The position numbers and the translations under genes were made by a program. Below are positions 1 to 8,343 of a DNA stretch of 64,000 nt, piece by piece. Position 1 is the stretch's first letter; each line of letters opens with the position of its first letter. The DNA comes from Clostridiaceae bacterium (GTDB lineage Bacteria > Bacillota > Clostridia > Lachnospirales > Lachnospiraceae): NCBI GenBank assembly GCA_910574345.1, contig CAJSZV010000019.1:1-64000 (forward strand), in the 5' to 3' direction. The notes under the pieces were generated by a model. It was not told the DNA's origin. It made no database searches and was given only the letters and a program-made list of their open reading frames with translations.

Positions 1-498
1 AGTACGAGCGAGAGCTTGAGTACAAGTGAAAGCAATAGCATCAGTACGAGCGAGAGCTTGAGTACGAGTGAAAGCAATAGCATCAGTACAAGTGAGAGCT
101 TAAGTACAAGTGAAAGCAATAGCATCAGTACGAGCGAGAGCTTAAGTACAAGTGAAAGCAATAGCAATAGTACGAGTGAGAGCTTGAGTACAAGTGAAAG
201 CAATAGCATCAGTACGAGCGAGAGCTTAAGTACAAGTGAAAGCAATAGCAATAGTACGAGCGAGAGCTTGAGTACAAGTGAAAGCAATAGCAATAGTACG
301 AGCGAGAGCTTGAGTACAAGTGAAAGCAATAGCAATAGTACGAGCGAGAGCTTAAGTACAAGTGAAAGCAATAGCAATAGTACGAGCGAGAGCTTAAGCA
401 ATAGCACCAGCGAGAGCTTAAGCAACAGTGCAAGTGAGAGCTTAAGTAACAGTACGAGTGAAAGCTTGAGTAACAGCACAAGCGAGAGCCTCAGTACC
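1..498 (+). repeat. Tandem coding repeats: nine 42-bp units then five 24-bp units
   Basis: Bases 1-378 are nine successive 42-bp units encoding 14 residues each, differing mainly in silent third positions and in the last codon (ATC for Ile or AAT for Asn). Bases 379-498 are five 24-bp units encoding STSESLSN-like octapeptides. The array probably continues to the left of the window. Near identity of neighbouring units suggests copy-number change by slippage or recombination. Confidence 0.95.
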
Positions 499-1104
499 AG
501 CCTTTCCTCTAGCGAAAGCACCAGCACCTCAGCCAGCACCAGCACATCCAACAGCGCCAGCGAAGCTATCGGAACAGGAACTGATGAGGGAACGGATGAC
601 AGCGGCATCACAGGAGGCACCACAGGCGGCGGCACCACAGGCGGAACTACAGGAGGCCCTGGTTCAGCAGCTGACACCGCTGATCCGATTACAACCGTTA
701 CAGTAGAGGATCCTGCTGTACCTCTGGGGACAGTGGCAGCTGATGAGAGGCCTGCAGCAGTAACACGGATTAATGACCAGATCATACCTCTTGCCGCAGC
801 GGGTGGTATGGAAGACCGACTTTTGCCGGCTGATGAAGAAGCGCCTCTTCCGTTTACCATAACTGAAAATGAGGAAGATCTGATCCGAATTAATGATGAG
901 GAAGTACCTCTTGCGGTAATGAATGAAGAGGAGGAAGCCAGTGAAGAACTGACGGAGATCGAGGATGTGGAAACAGCGATGACAGGAGCGCCAACGGGAA
1001 TCTGGTGGTCATGGATTCCAGTAATCGGAGCGGCTGCAAGTGCTGTAGACGGTTACCGCAGAAATAAGAGAAGCAAAAAAGAGCAGAGTGATACAAAACA
1101 GTAA
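1..1104 (+). CDS. Serine-rich repeat glycoprotein adhesin, C-terminal part (5' end outside window)
   Basis: The reading frame is open from base 1, so only the last 367 residues are visible. Residues 1-126 are nine 14-residue units of the type [13 protein letters not shown](I/N); residues 127-166 are 8-residue STSESLSN-type units. A Ser/Thr/Ala stretch, a Gly-Thr spacer (about residues 190-220), an acidic region and a C-terminal tail follow. The tail has a Trp-rich hydrophobic stretch ([16 protein letters not shown], bases about 1000-1049) and then many Lys/Arg. Such repeats are typical of SRRP adhesins, which are O-glycosylated in the cytosol and exported by SecA2/SecY2; secY2 begins 85 bases downstream. 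A canonical LPxTG motif is absent; the nearest match is APTG just before the hydrophobic stretch, so sortase anchoring is uncertain. Binding target unknown because the N-terminal binding region is missing. Confidence 0.9.
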   Translation, partial: STSESLSTSESNSISTSESLSTSESNSISTSESLSTSESNSISTSESLSTSESNSNSTSESLSTSESNSISTSESLSTSESNSNSTSESLSTSESNSNSTSESLSTSESNSNSTSESLSTSESNSNSTSESLSNSTSESLSNSASESLSNSTSESLSNSTSESLSTSLSSSESTSTSASTSTSNSASEAIGTGTDEGTDDSGITGGTTGGGTTGGTTGGPGSAADTADPITTVTVEDPAVPLGTVAADERPAAVTRINDQIIPLAAAGGMEDRLLPADEEAPLPFTITENEEDLIRINDEEVPLAVMNEEEEASEELTEIEDVETAMTGAPTGIWWSWIPVIGAAASAVDGYRRNKRSKKEQSDTKQ

Positions 1105-1138
1105 GAAGAAGTATATCCGATCATTTAGTTAACAAATG

Positions 1139-1172
1139 TATATCTCTCCGGCGGCTCTTCCGGAGAGATATA
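1139..1172 (+). terminator. Perfect hairpin between adhesin gene and secY2 (attenuator candidate)
   Basis: TATCTCTCCGG at 1141-1151 pairs with CCGGAGAGATA at 1160-1170 around an 8-base loop, with two more A-T pairs outside. There is no T-run, so full termination is doubtful. It could dampen read-through from the adhesin gene into the Sec genes or protect the adhesin transcript 3' end. Confidence 0.5.
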
Positions 1173-1189
1173 TATGAAGGGATGTTTAT

Positions 1190-2389
1190 TTGAAAAAGAA
1201 CAAAACTCATGAATTAAGGCAGAGGCTCCTTTTAACAGTATTGATCCTTGCAATCTATATGATTGGAAGGAGTCTTCTGCTTTATCATGTAGATCCGGCA
1301 GCATATCAATTAGAAAAGCTGAATTCTCAGAATATTATGATTTCCATGATCAGCGGAGACAGATATCAGTATACCGTATTTGCCCTTGGTATTATGCCCT
1401 ATATTACGTCAACGATGACCATGTGGATCTTCATGGCCATAAGGGGAGCACAATTCAGAGCCCGTTTATCCCCGCAGAAGCTGGAACGGATTACACTGAT
1501 GCTGATGACAGGGATCGCTGTGATATGGGCCATATCACGGGCAGACGGACTGGTGTTTCTGGAATCAGACATGGACATCCAGACCCTGAAAGCAATCGCT
1601 GTGCTGGAGATGACGGCAGGCGCTGTTGTGATACACAAAATGGCCGGCACGAATAAAGAGAAGGGAATAGGCGGACAGACCCCTCTGATTCTGGTAAATG
1701 TCCTGGATAATCTGGTCTCTACGATACAGCGGTTTACATGGACGGAGCTTTATAAGCCGGTACTTCTCTGTCTGATTATGGCGGCGGTGATTTTGGTTAT
1801 GGAACATTCGCTTATCCGTATTCCAATACAGCGGGTGTCTATCCATAATCTTTATGCAGATAAAAGTTATATAGCATTGAAACCCGATCCTATCGGGGTA
1901 ATGCCGGTTATGTTTGCAGTTTCCTTTTTTATGGTTCCTCAGTTGGTTATACGGTTTTTGCTTTTGATTTATGACCATAACCCTGCCTTGCAGTTCCTCA
2001 ATGAGAATCTGAATCTGACAACCTCTATAGGGGTAGTCATTTATCTTGGGATCATCTTTGCGTTGAACATGATCTTTTCATTTATTATGCTGACGCCAGG
2101 AGACATGGCAGAGCAGCTGCAGAAAAGCGGAGACAGCATTGTAGGCGTCTATGCAGGAAAAAAAACAAAAAGGTATTTAAGAAGAAAGCTGCTGTTGTTA
2201 ACATTTTTCAGCGGCTGTGTTTTATGTCTGCTCATGGGAACCTCACTGGGGCTGTCGCTGAGAGGGGAGATATCGTCAGACCTGGCGCTGTTTCCCGCAA
2301 CGGCTGCTATTCTGACAGGAATATTATGTCCTCTGTACCGGGAAGTGAAGGCATATGGAAAATTTGATTCCTATTCATTTTTTATATGA
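1190..2389 (+). CDS. secY2: Accessory Sec channel subunit SecY2
   Basis: A 399-residue, strongly hydrophobic protein with about ten predicted membrane helices, starting KKNKTHELRQRLLLTVLILAI as SecY-family proteins do (short basic cytosolic tail, then helix 1). SecY2 forms the membrane channel that passes glycosylated serine-rich repeat proteins. It is shorter than housekeeping SecY (about 430 residues), as usual for SecY2. The start is TTG at 1190, with a GAAGGG ribosome site eight bases upstream. Its TGA overlaps the ATG of asp1 (ATGA at 2386-2389). The assignment rests on topology plus the adjacent asp1-asp2-asp3-secA2 genes, and I see no better alternative. Confidence 0.92.
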   Translation: MKKNKTHELRQRLLLTVLILAIYMIGRSLLLYHVDPAAYQLEKLNSQNIMISMISGDRYQYTVFALGIMPYITSTMTMWIFMAIRGAQFRARLSPQKLERITLMLMTGIAVIWAISRADGLVFLESDMDIQTLKAIAVLEMTAGAVVIHKMAGTNKEKGIGGQTPLILVNVLDNLVSTIQRFTWTELYKPVLLCLIMAAVILVMEHSLIRIPIQRVSIHNLYADKSYIALKPDPIGVMPVMFAVSFFMVPQLVIRFLLLIYDHNPALQFLNENLNLTTSIGVVIYLGIIFALNMIFSFIMLTPGDMAEQLQKSGDSIVGVYAGKKTKRYLRRKLLLLTFFSGCVLCLLMGTSLGLSLRGEISSDLALFPATAAILTGILCPLYREVKAYGKFDSYSFFI

Positions 2390-4044
2390 TTGTTTTGGAA
2401 AGGATGGAATGGCGCCTGATGTTGTACTTTATACCAGCCTGGTATTTGGAGAATGAATGGAAAGAAGATGAGCAGTTCTGGTACAGACGCCGGATGAAGA
2501 CGGAAACCGACGATACGGTTAAGCAGATTCAGCTGTTTCAGAGAAATTCCATCTGCGAATACAAAATTCTGCTGTTGTCCTATGCACCCAATTTCAGACA
2601 TTTTCTGCACAGGCAAAGCGCATTCAGAGTTCCGTACTGGTCGGTGTTTGACGCCATACAGGAGGTGCAAAGAAAAAAGCAGGCAGTTCTTTCCTTTCAT
2701 AGTCTGAACTGGCCCAGAGATATTGAGTTTGTTTATGCGCCCTTTTCGATTATCGCTATGCTGAACCATGAAAGGTATGCACAGATAGAGTTTGGAGAAT
2801 ACGGAAATCTGATACAGGTAGATTTGTATCAGAACGGACAGATCAGCCGGAAAAATATATACGATGACAGGGGCTTTATATCCTGCACCTCTGTATACAA
2901 AAACGGCAGTAAGGACTATGATCAGTATCTGACAGAAAAAGGTATCTGGAAGCTGTGCCATTTCGCAGATGGACATGTGATGGTAAATCCCCGGAGTAAT
3001 CAATATCTGATTTCCGCCAAAAGAACCGAAAAGCGGATAGTGTTTTCGAAAAATACGTATAACTCTATGGAGGAAGTAATAGAAGAAGTTTTTGAGGCTG
3101 CCCTTGGGACTACACAGAATACAGATATATTTTGTGCGGCAGTGCATCAGCAGCACATGGCTTTGCTTGACAGGCTTCTCGCAGGAAGAAACCTTTGCTT
3201 TTCTGTCTTTGGAAAGAGACTGTCATTGGACGGCAACCGGGAGGCTGTGGAGATCCTTTCCAGGGGAAATTATATTGTGACGGATTCGGAAGAGAATCTG
3301 GCAGTTATTTCAAGACAGACAGGCCTTGAGTCCATAGCCAAAAAGAATATCCCCCCTTATGATACACGAATTGATCACGGAATCAGTCAGCAGATCAATG
3401 TTCAGAAGATTCTGTTTCCGGTGGATCATCTGACAGAGGAGACGCTGGAAGGAGCGGTAACAGGTATGGCTGCATATCTGGAAGAGAACAGAGATGCCAG
3501 AGTCCATCTGTTTACCAGAAATGCTGAATTTAACAGAGAAGACATGCTGTTAAAGAAAATCCGTGAACTGCTGGAGCGCAGCGGTTATCCCCCTGGATGG
3601 GCAAGAAAAGACAATCAGAAGAAATTTGAAAACCTGTTGGATGAAGAGGATCAGATTCCGGTTTTGTTTACAGTAGAACAATGCGTGGATGAACTGTCGG
3701 TAAATAAATGTGTAAGAGAACAACGCCTTTTGGTGGATCTGGCAGATACGCCGGATCTGTTTTTGCAGATATCCTGTGTAAGCATGGGGGTTCCTCAGAT
3801 TTTAAGAACCGCCACACAGTACATGCGTCCAGGGGAAAACGGACGGATCAACAGGGAGCTGTCCAAATTGGGAGAAGACTTAAAGTATTATCTGGAAAAC
3901 CTGAGCAATTGGAATGAAGCGGTGATCCGGTCTTACGAGCTTGGAAAAACCCATACGACACAGTATTTGATTAAACAATGGAAAGAGGTTATTTTAAGCA
4001 TTGGAAACAGTACGAGTATTGCAGCTGGGAACAGAAGATTTTAG
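2386..4044 (+). CDS. asp1: Accessory Sec system protein Asp1
   Basis: A 552-residue protein. From the internal Met at 2419 it reads MLYFIPAWY, the N-terminal signature of Asp1 proteins, so translation may start there rather than at the coupled ATG at 2386. Asp1 has a GT-B-like fold without known transferase activity and acts with Asp2 and Asp3 as a cytosolic complex that helps deliver the glycosylated adhesin to SecA2. The gene follows secY2 with an ATGA overlap, and its end overlaps asp2 by 44 bases, implying one polycistronic, coupled transcript. The identification is by N-terminal signature, length and gene order. Confidence 0.9.
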   Translation: MIVLERMEWRLMLYFIPAWYLENEWKEDEQFWYRRRMKTETDDTVKQIQLFQRNSICEYKILLLSYAPNFRHFLHRQSAFRVPYWSVFDAIQEVQRKKQAVLSFHSLNWPRDIEFVYAPFSIIAMLNHERYAQIEFGEYGNLIQVDLYQNGQISRKNIYDDRGFISCTSVYKNGSKDYDQYLTEKGIWKLCHFADGHVMVNPRSNQYLISAKRTEKRIVFSKNTYNSMEEVIEEVFEAALGTTQNTDIFCAAVHQQHMALLDRLLAGRNLCFSVFGKRLSLDGNREAVEILSRGNYIVTDSEENLAVISRQTGLESIAKKNIPPYDTRIDHGISQQINVQKILFPVDHLTEETLEGAVTGMAAYLEENRDARVHLFTRNAEFNREDMLLKKIRELLERSGYPPGWARKDNQKKFENLLDEEDQIPVLFTVEQCVDELSVNKCVREQRLLVDLADTPDLFLQISCVSMGVPQILRTATQYMRPGENGRINRELSKLGEDLKYYLENLSNWNEAVIRSYELGKTHTTQYLIKQWKEVILSIGNSTSIAAGNRRF

Positions 4045-5539
4045 CAGGCTTCTGGAAATATCAAAATGTGCAGATTGGTATTATGAACCGGATTTTTCCA
4101 GTCTGCCGGAGAGGGACTTTGAGGTTGTAATTCTGGATCGTGAGATTAACAGCGATGAATTTGACTATCTGATACGATTTATGAAGGCATATTGCCTGTT
4201 TATCACGGAAAAGGTTCTCTTAAAAAAGGGCGGCAGAACACAGCAGCTTTTTGTAAGGAAAATGGGAAAACGAATTTCATCAGAAGAATTGAGAATTCTT
4301 CTGAAGGAAGAACTGCCGGATTACTTCCCGAATTCCTACGGAGAGAAATATAGCCCGGAGAATATCTCAGTGGCACAGGGGTTTAAAGGAAGGGTTTCGT
4401 GGAAGGGATTGGAGAGCGCTGATCTGGAGGGCGATTATGGAAGTGGGTTAAACCAGATTGTTTTCTGGAGAAATAATATTCCCATTGCCAAAGATCAGAG
4501 CATTGACTTCTGGCTGGAATATGAAAAGGATGATACGGTAGAGATCTCACTGGAATTGTCCATGCTTCAGTTTGCAATCGGTACGGATCCTCAGTTTACA
4601 AATGTTTGGAATTTCTCTGAGAAAGAACTGAATGACATCGTTTACATAACAAACAGAAGCGGAAAAACGGGATATCTCTTTGCTTCTCTCAAGGCAAAGG
4701 GAGAAGGGTATCTGTCGGTTATCGCCCTTCATGACCGTTACTCCAGAAGGGGAAAAGGAATCTTTTTACCTGGCGGAAAAAGGAGCGTTACGTCAAAAAG
4801 GGAAGAGATTTTTTATTATTTTGATCCAGGTAATTTAAAACCACCATTAAATGTATATTTCTCCGGTTATAAGACCCAGGAAGGATTTGAAGGGTATTAT
4901 ATGATGAGGAAAATGGGACATCCCTTCCTTTTGATTGCGGAAGCCAGACTGGAGGGCGGAAGCCTTTATATGGGGTCAGAAGAGTACGAAAACACCCTGG
5001 AGGGAATATTGCGGGAGCATATGGAAAAGCTCGGATTTCAGAATTCGGATGTGATTCTGTCGGGAATCTCCATGGGAACATTCGGAGCATTGTACTACGG
5101 CTGCAGAATTCGGCCCAACACCATATTGGTGGGGAAGCCTTTGGCCAGCATTGGTGATATGGCTGACAACGAACGGCTGAAATCTCCTGACGGCAGTCAT
5201 TCATGGCTGGATGTTCTTCATAAAGAATACGGCAGGCTGGATAAAGAGGCAGTCCGGCAGATGAACAACAGATTTTGGGATATGTTTGACCGCACGGACT
5301 GGAGCGGAACCCGGTTTGCGGCAGCATATATGATTGAGGATGAGCTGGATGGAAATGCCTATGAAAATCTTCAATTCCACTTAAAGGACGCAGGGGCAAA
5401 AATATATGGAAAAGGCCTTCATGGCCGGCACAATGATAATACGCCAGGTATTGTAAAGTGGTTTGTGAGCCAATACCGGGAGATTATCGAAAATGATTTT
5501 GACAGAACAGGAAAGAAAACAGGTAAACGGAAGCGATGA
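4001..5539 (+). CDS. asp2: Accessory Sec system protein Asp2 (alpha/beta-hydrolase-like acetyltransferase)
   Basis: A 512-residue protein. The C-terminal half has an alpha/beta-hydrolase nucleophile elbow GISMG with Ser357 and the following GALYYG helix. Acidic residues at 446-450 (EDELD) and His474/His477 (GLHGRH) are placed to complete a catalytic triad. In streptococci Asp2 O-acetylates GlcNAc on the adhesin as well as being needed for export, and the retained triad suggests the enzyme is active here. The start is a TTG at 4001 inside asp1, followed by VRVLQLG, typical of the family. The gene ends with an ATGA overlap into asp3. Confidence 0.9.
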   Translation: METVRVLQLGTEDFSRLLEISKCADWYYEPDFSSLPERDFEVVILDREINSDEFDYLIRFMKAYCLFITEKVLLKKGGRTQQLFVRKMGKRISSEELRILLKEELPDYFPNSYGEKYSPENISVAQGFKGRVSWKGLESADLEGDYGSGLNQIVFWRNNIPIAKDQSIDFWLEYEKDDTVEISLELSMLQFAIGTDPQFTNVWNFSEKELNDIVYITNRSGKTGYLFASLKAKGEGYLSVIALHDRYSRRGKGIFLPGGKRSVTSKREEIFYYFDPGNLKPPLNVYFSGYKTQEGFEGYYMMRKMGHPFLLIAEARLEGGSLYMGSEEYENTLEGILREHMEKLGFQNSDVILSGISMGTFGALYYGCRIRPNTILVGKPLASIGDMADNERLKSPDGSHSWLDVLHKEYGRLDKEAVRQMNNRFWDMFDRTDWSGTRFAAAYMIEDELDGNAYENLQFHLKDAGAKIYGKGLHGRHNDNTPGIVKWFVSQYREIIENDFDRTGKKTGKRKR

Positions 5540-5979
5540 CAGGCCAATCATGGAAGATTTACTGGAATGAATATGTAAAGAGTTCCTATTTGTATGGGAC
5601 GGAAATCTATTTCCATGCAAAGGATGACATAGAATTCAAAAATGAACTGATTCAGCCGGGGGCAGTGATAAAGCGCTGGTTTTCCAAAGTGAATTATCAG
5701 GTGATGCGTATGGAACCGGCGCTTCCCATGATAGACGGTGAAGGACGGTATCACATCAGCCTGGATGCATCTGCAGAACCAGAAGGCGGATTGCTTATGA
5801 GGCTTATTTTTTATGACCGTTATGACGGAGAAGCGGGAAGTCAGATCATACGGGACGGAAAAGGGGATTTTCAGTGCCCGTTAAAAACCTTCAGCTATGA
5901 AGTCCAGCTGATTAACGGCGGCGTCACACAGTTTCATTTTCACTCAATTACGATAACGGAAGTAACCCATGGGGAATAG
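5536..5979 (+). CDS. asp3: Accessory Sec system protein Asp3
   Basis: A 147-residue protein beginning ATGA-overlapped with asp2. It shows no enzyme motif; it has the predicted beta-rich character and position of Asp3, a small carbohydrate-binding-module-like protein that bridges Asp1 and Asp2 and contacts the adhesin. Asp3 sequences diverge strongly, so the call depends on length, position between asp2 and secA2, and beta-strand patterning such as YHISLDA and GLLMRLIFYDRYD. Its last 11 bases overlap the start of secA2. Confidence 0.85.
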   Translation: MTGQSWKIYWNEYVKSSYLYGTEIYFHAKDDIEFKNELIQPGAVIKRWFSKVNYQVMRMEPALPMIDGEGRYHISLDASAEPEGGLLMRLIFYDRYDGEAGSQIIRDGKGDFQCPLKTFSYEVQLINGGVTQFHFHSITITEVTHGE

Positions 5980-8305
5980 AAAGCTTTATCACATATTAAA
6001 AAAAGTAAAAAAAGAACAGCCGGCTATCCGAAAGTTAAGCGACGAGGCTCTGAGAAGGAAAACAGATGAGTTTCGTACATGTATTTTAAAGGGAATGTCG
6101 ACAAACAGTATTCTTCCCAAGGCTTTTGCAGTGGTGTGTGAGGCAGATCGGAGAATTCTGGGGAAGGAGCCTTATGACTGCCAGATTCTGGGAGGAATCG
6201 CACTGCATTATGGCTATCTTGCGGAGATGAATACGGGAGAGGGAAAGACGCTGACAGCTACCATGCCCCTTTATCTTAACGCATTGACGGGGAAAAGTAC
6301 CATACTGGTTACAGCCAATGATTACCTGGCGGATCGGGATGCCAAGGAGATGAGACCGGTATATGAATTTCTGGGAATGACCGTATGTTCAGGTGTGGAT
6401 ACAGGGCAGAGAGAAGGAACAAAAAACCAGGGAAAGCGCCGGATTTATGAAGCGGATATCGTTTATACCACCCATGCAATTCTGGGATTTGATTATCTGC
6501 TGAATAATCTGGTATCCAGCGCCCAGGAGCGCTTCATGAGAGAGTTCTATTATGTCATCATTGATGAGGCGGATATGGTACTGATGGATGCGGCAACCAT
6601 GCCTTTAGTAATATCCGGCGTACCTCGGGTTCAGTCCGGTCTGTACGAGCTGGCTGATTTCTTTGTGACAACACTGCAGCCTGAACGGGATTATATAGAG
6701 GAAGAGAAAAGCGTATGGCTTACGGATGCGGGAGTGGCCTATGCAGAACAGTACTTTCGAATCGAAAAATTCTACGCGGCGGAGAATTTTGAACTTAACA
6801 GACATGTGACCCTTGCTTTGAAAGCCCATATTATCATGGAACGGGATAAGGACTATGTAGTGACGGAACAGGGAGAAGTGTCGCTGTTGGATAACGGAAC
6901 AGGGAGAATTCTGACCGGCATGAAGCTGAGAGGCGGTATGCATCAGGCTATAGAAGCCAAGGAGAAACTGAAGATCACACAGGAAAACAGATCTATCGCG
7001 TCAGTAACCTATCAGAATCTGTTTCTGATGTTTCCCCATATGTCGGGGATGAGCGGTACGATCTCAGATGCCAGAAAAGAACTGTACCGGGTCTACAAAA
7101 AGAAAGTGGCTGTCATTCCGCCAAACAGGCCCCTTCAAAGAGAGGATAAGAAAGATCTGTTTTTTAAAAACGCAGGGATTCAGTATGAAGAAGCGGTTAA
7201 GGAAGTGCTGCGGCGCCATGACACAGGACAGCCTGTGCTGATTGTCACCTCAACCATCGCAGATACGGAGCTGATTTCCCAGATACTTCTGGAGAAACAG
7301 GTGGCCCACAGCGTACTCAATGCCAATAACGCATATTGGGAAGCTCAGATCATTAAGGAAGCCGGACGGATAGGAACAGTTACTGTATCTACAGGTATGG
7401 CAGGCCGGGGGACGGATATCCGCCTGGGACCTGGAGCAAGGGAGCTGGGCGGACTTGCCGTCATCGGAATCGGACGTATGGCCAACGTCCGTCTGGAGCG
7501 TCAGGCAAGAGGACGTGCAGGACGTCAGGGGGATCCCGGAAGCAGCCAGTTTTTTGTTTCCCTTGAGGATGATACGGTCTCGGCAGTGGGTGAGAAGATA
7601 CTGGAGAGGTATGTGGATAAGGATCGGCGGATTTCAAAGAGAAAACTGAAGAGGCTGATTAACGGAACACAGAAGCTTCTGGAGGAGCAGGCGGTTTCTC
7701 AGAGGAGACGATCTGTGGATTATGACAAGGTAATGAAACGTCAGAGAATGATGATGTATGAGGTGAGGAACCGACTTCTGGACGGGGGAAGTCTGGAACT
7801 GGAGACGGTAGAGCAGCTGGCCAGGGAGAGTGTCCATATGTTTTTAAAAGAACATAAAAAGCCTACTACAGGAGATGTGACCAGATATGTGCTGAACAAT
7901 GTAACTTATCATTTAAGCAATCGGTTTCTGAGTATGGGACAGGTAAAAAAGAGGGATGAGAAAAAGGTTTTAAAACGGGCTTTATTATCTTATGTAGCCA
8001 CTGTGTGGAAGAATAAAGTAAAATCATTTTCATCGGAGGATGAGTTAAAAGAATATATCCGTCTCTGCTGTCTGCGGGCTATTGATGATGCCTGGGTGGA
8101 GCAGGTGGATTATCTGCAGCAGCTGCAGTATGTGGTCAGCGGCCGGTCTACGGCACAGAGAAACCCCGTGTTTGAGTATCATGAAGAGGCTTACGAATCT
8201 TTCCTCCTTATGGAAAAAACCATTAAAAGGGATATTGTAAGAAATATCTTTTTGGGAAAAAAGGAATATGGCAAAACAGGAGAGATGCAGGTGCTATTCC
8301 CCTGA
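5969..8305 (+). CDS. secA2: Accessory preprotein translocase ATPase SecA2
   Basis: A 778-residue SecA-family motor. The Walker A sequence GEGKT lies at about residues 90-94 and the Walker B DEAD box at 199-202. The second helicase domain carries GMAGRGTDIRLG and the arginine-rich RQARGRAGRQGDPG motif. It ends at VLFP without the Cys-rich zinc tail of housekeeping SecA, so it is shorter than SecA1, as expected for SecA2. It powers export of the glycosylated serine-rich repeat protein through SecY2. The start ATG at 5969 overlaps asp3 by 11 bases. It is a full-length gene with both ATPase half-sites intact. Confidence 0.95.
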   Translation: MGNRKLYHILKKVKKEQPAIRKLSDEALRRKTDEFRTCILKGMSTNSILPKAFAVVCEADRRILGKEPYDCQILGGIALHYGYLAEMNTGEGKTLTATMPLYLNALTGKSTILVTANDYLADRDAKEMRPVYEFLGMTVCSGVDTGQREGTKNQGKRRIYEADIVYTTHAILGFDYLLNNLVSSAQERFMREFYYVIIDEADMVLMDAATMPLVISGVPRVQSGLYELADFFVTTLQPERDYIEEEKSVWLTDAGVAYAEQYFRIEKFYAAENFELNRHVTLALKAHIIMERDKDYVVTEQGEVSLLDNGTGRILTGMKLRGGMHQAIEAKEKLKITQENRSIASVTYQNLFLMFPHMSGMSGTISDARKELYRVYKKKVAVIPPNRPLQREDKKDLFFKNAGIQYEEAVKEVLRRHDTGQPVLIVTSTIADTELISQILLEKQVAHSVLNANNAYWEAQIIKEAGRIGTVTVSTGMAGRGTDIRLGPGARELGGLAVIGIGRMANVRLERQARGRAGRQGDPGSSQFFVSLEDDTVSAVGEKILERYVDKDRRISKRKLKRLINGTQKLLEEQAVSQRRRSVDYDKVMKRQRMMMYEVRNRLLDGGSLELETVEQLARESVHMFLKEHKKPTTGDVTRYVLNNVTYHLSNRFLSMGQVKKRDEKKVLKRALLSYVATVWKNKVKSFSSEDELKEYIRLCCLRAIDDAWVEQVDYLQQLQYVVSGRSTAQRNPVFEYHEEAYESFLLMEKTIKRDIVRNIFLGKKEYGKTGEMQVLFP

Positions 8306-8343
8306 CGGCATTGAAAAACAAAGCAAAGGGTATGGGAACAAGA

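Noticed and set aside
1-378. Regular 42-bp periodicity resembling a CRISPR array
   Set aside because: There are no unique spacers; units are contiguous and in frame with the adhesin.
209-481. A 90-codon minus-strand frame rich in Tyr, Cys and Ser across the repeat region
   Set aside because: It is the antisense shadow of the regular Ser repeats; it has no ribosome site and its repeats follow the coding strand.
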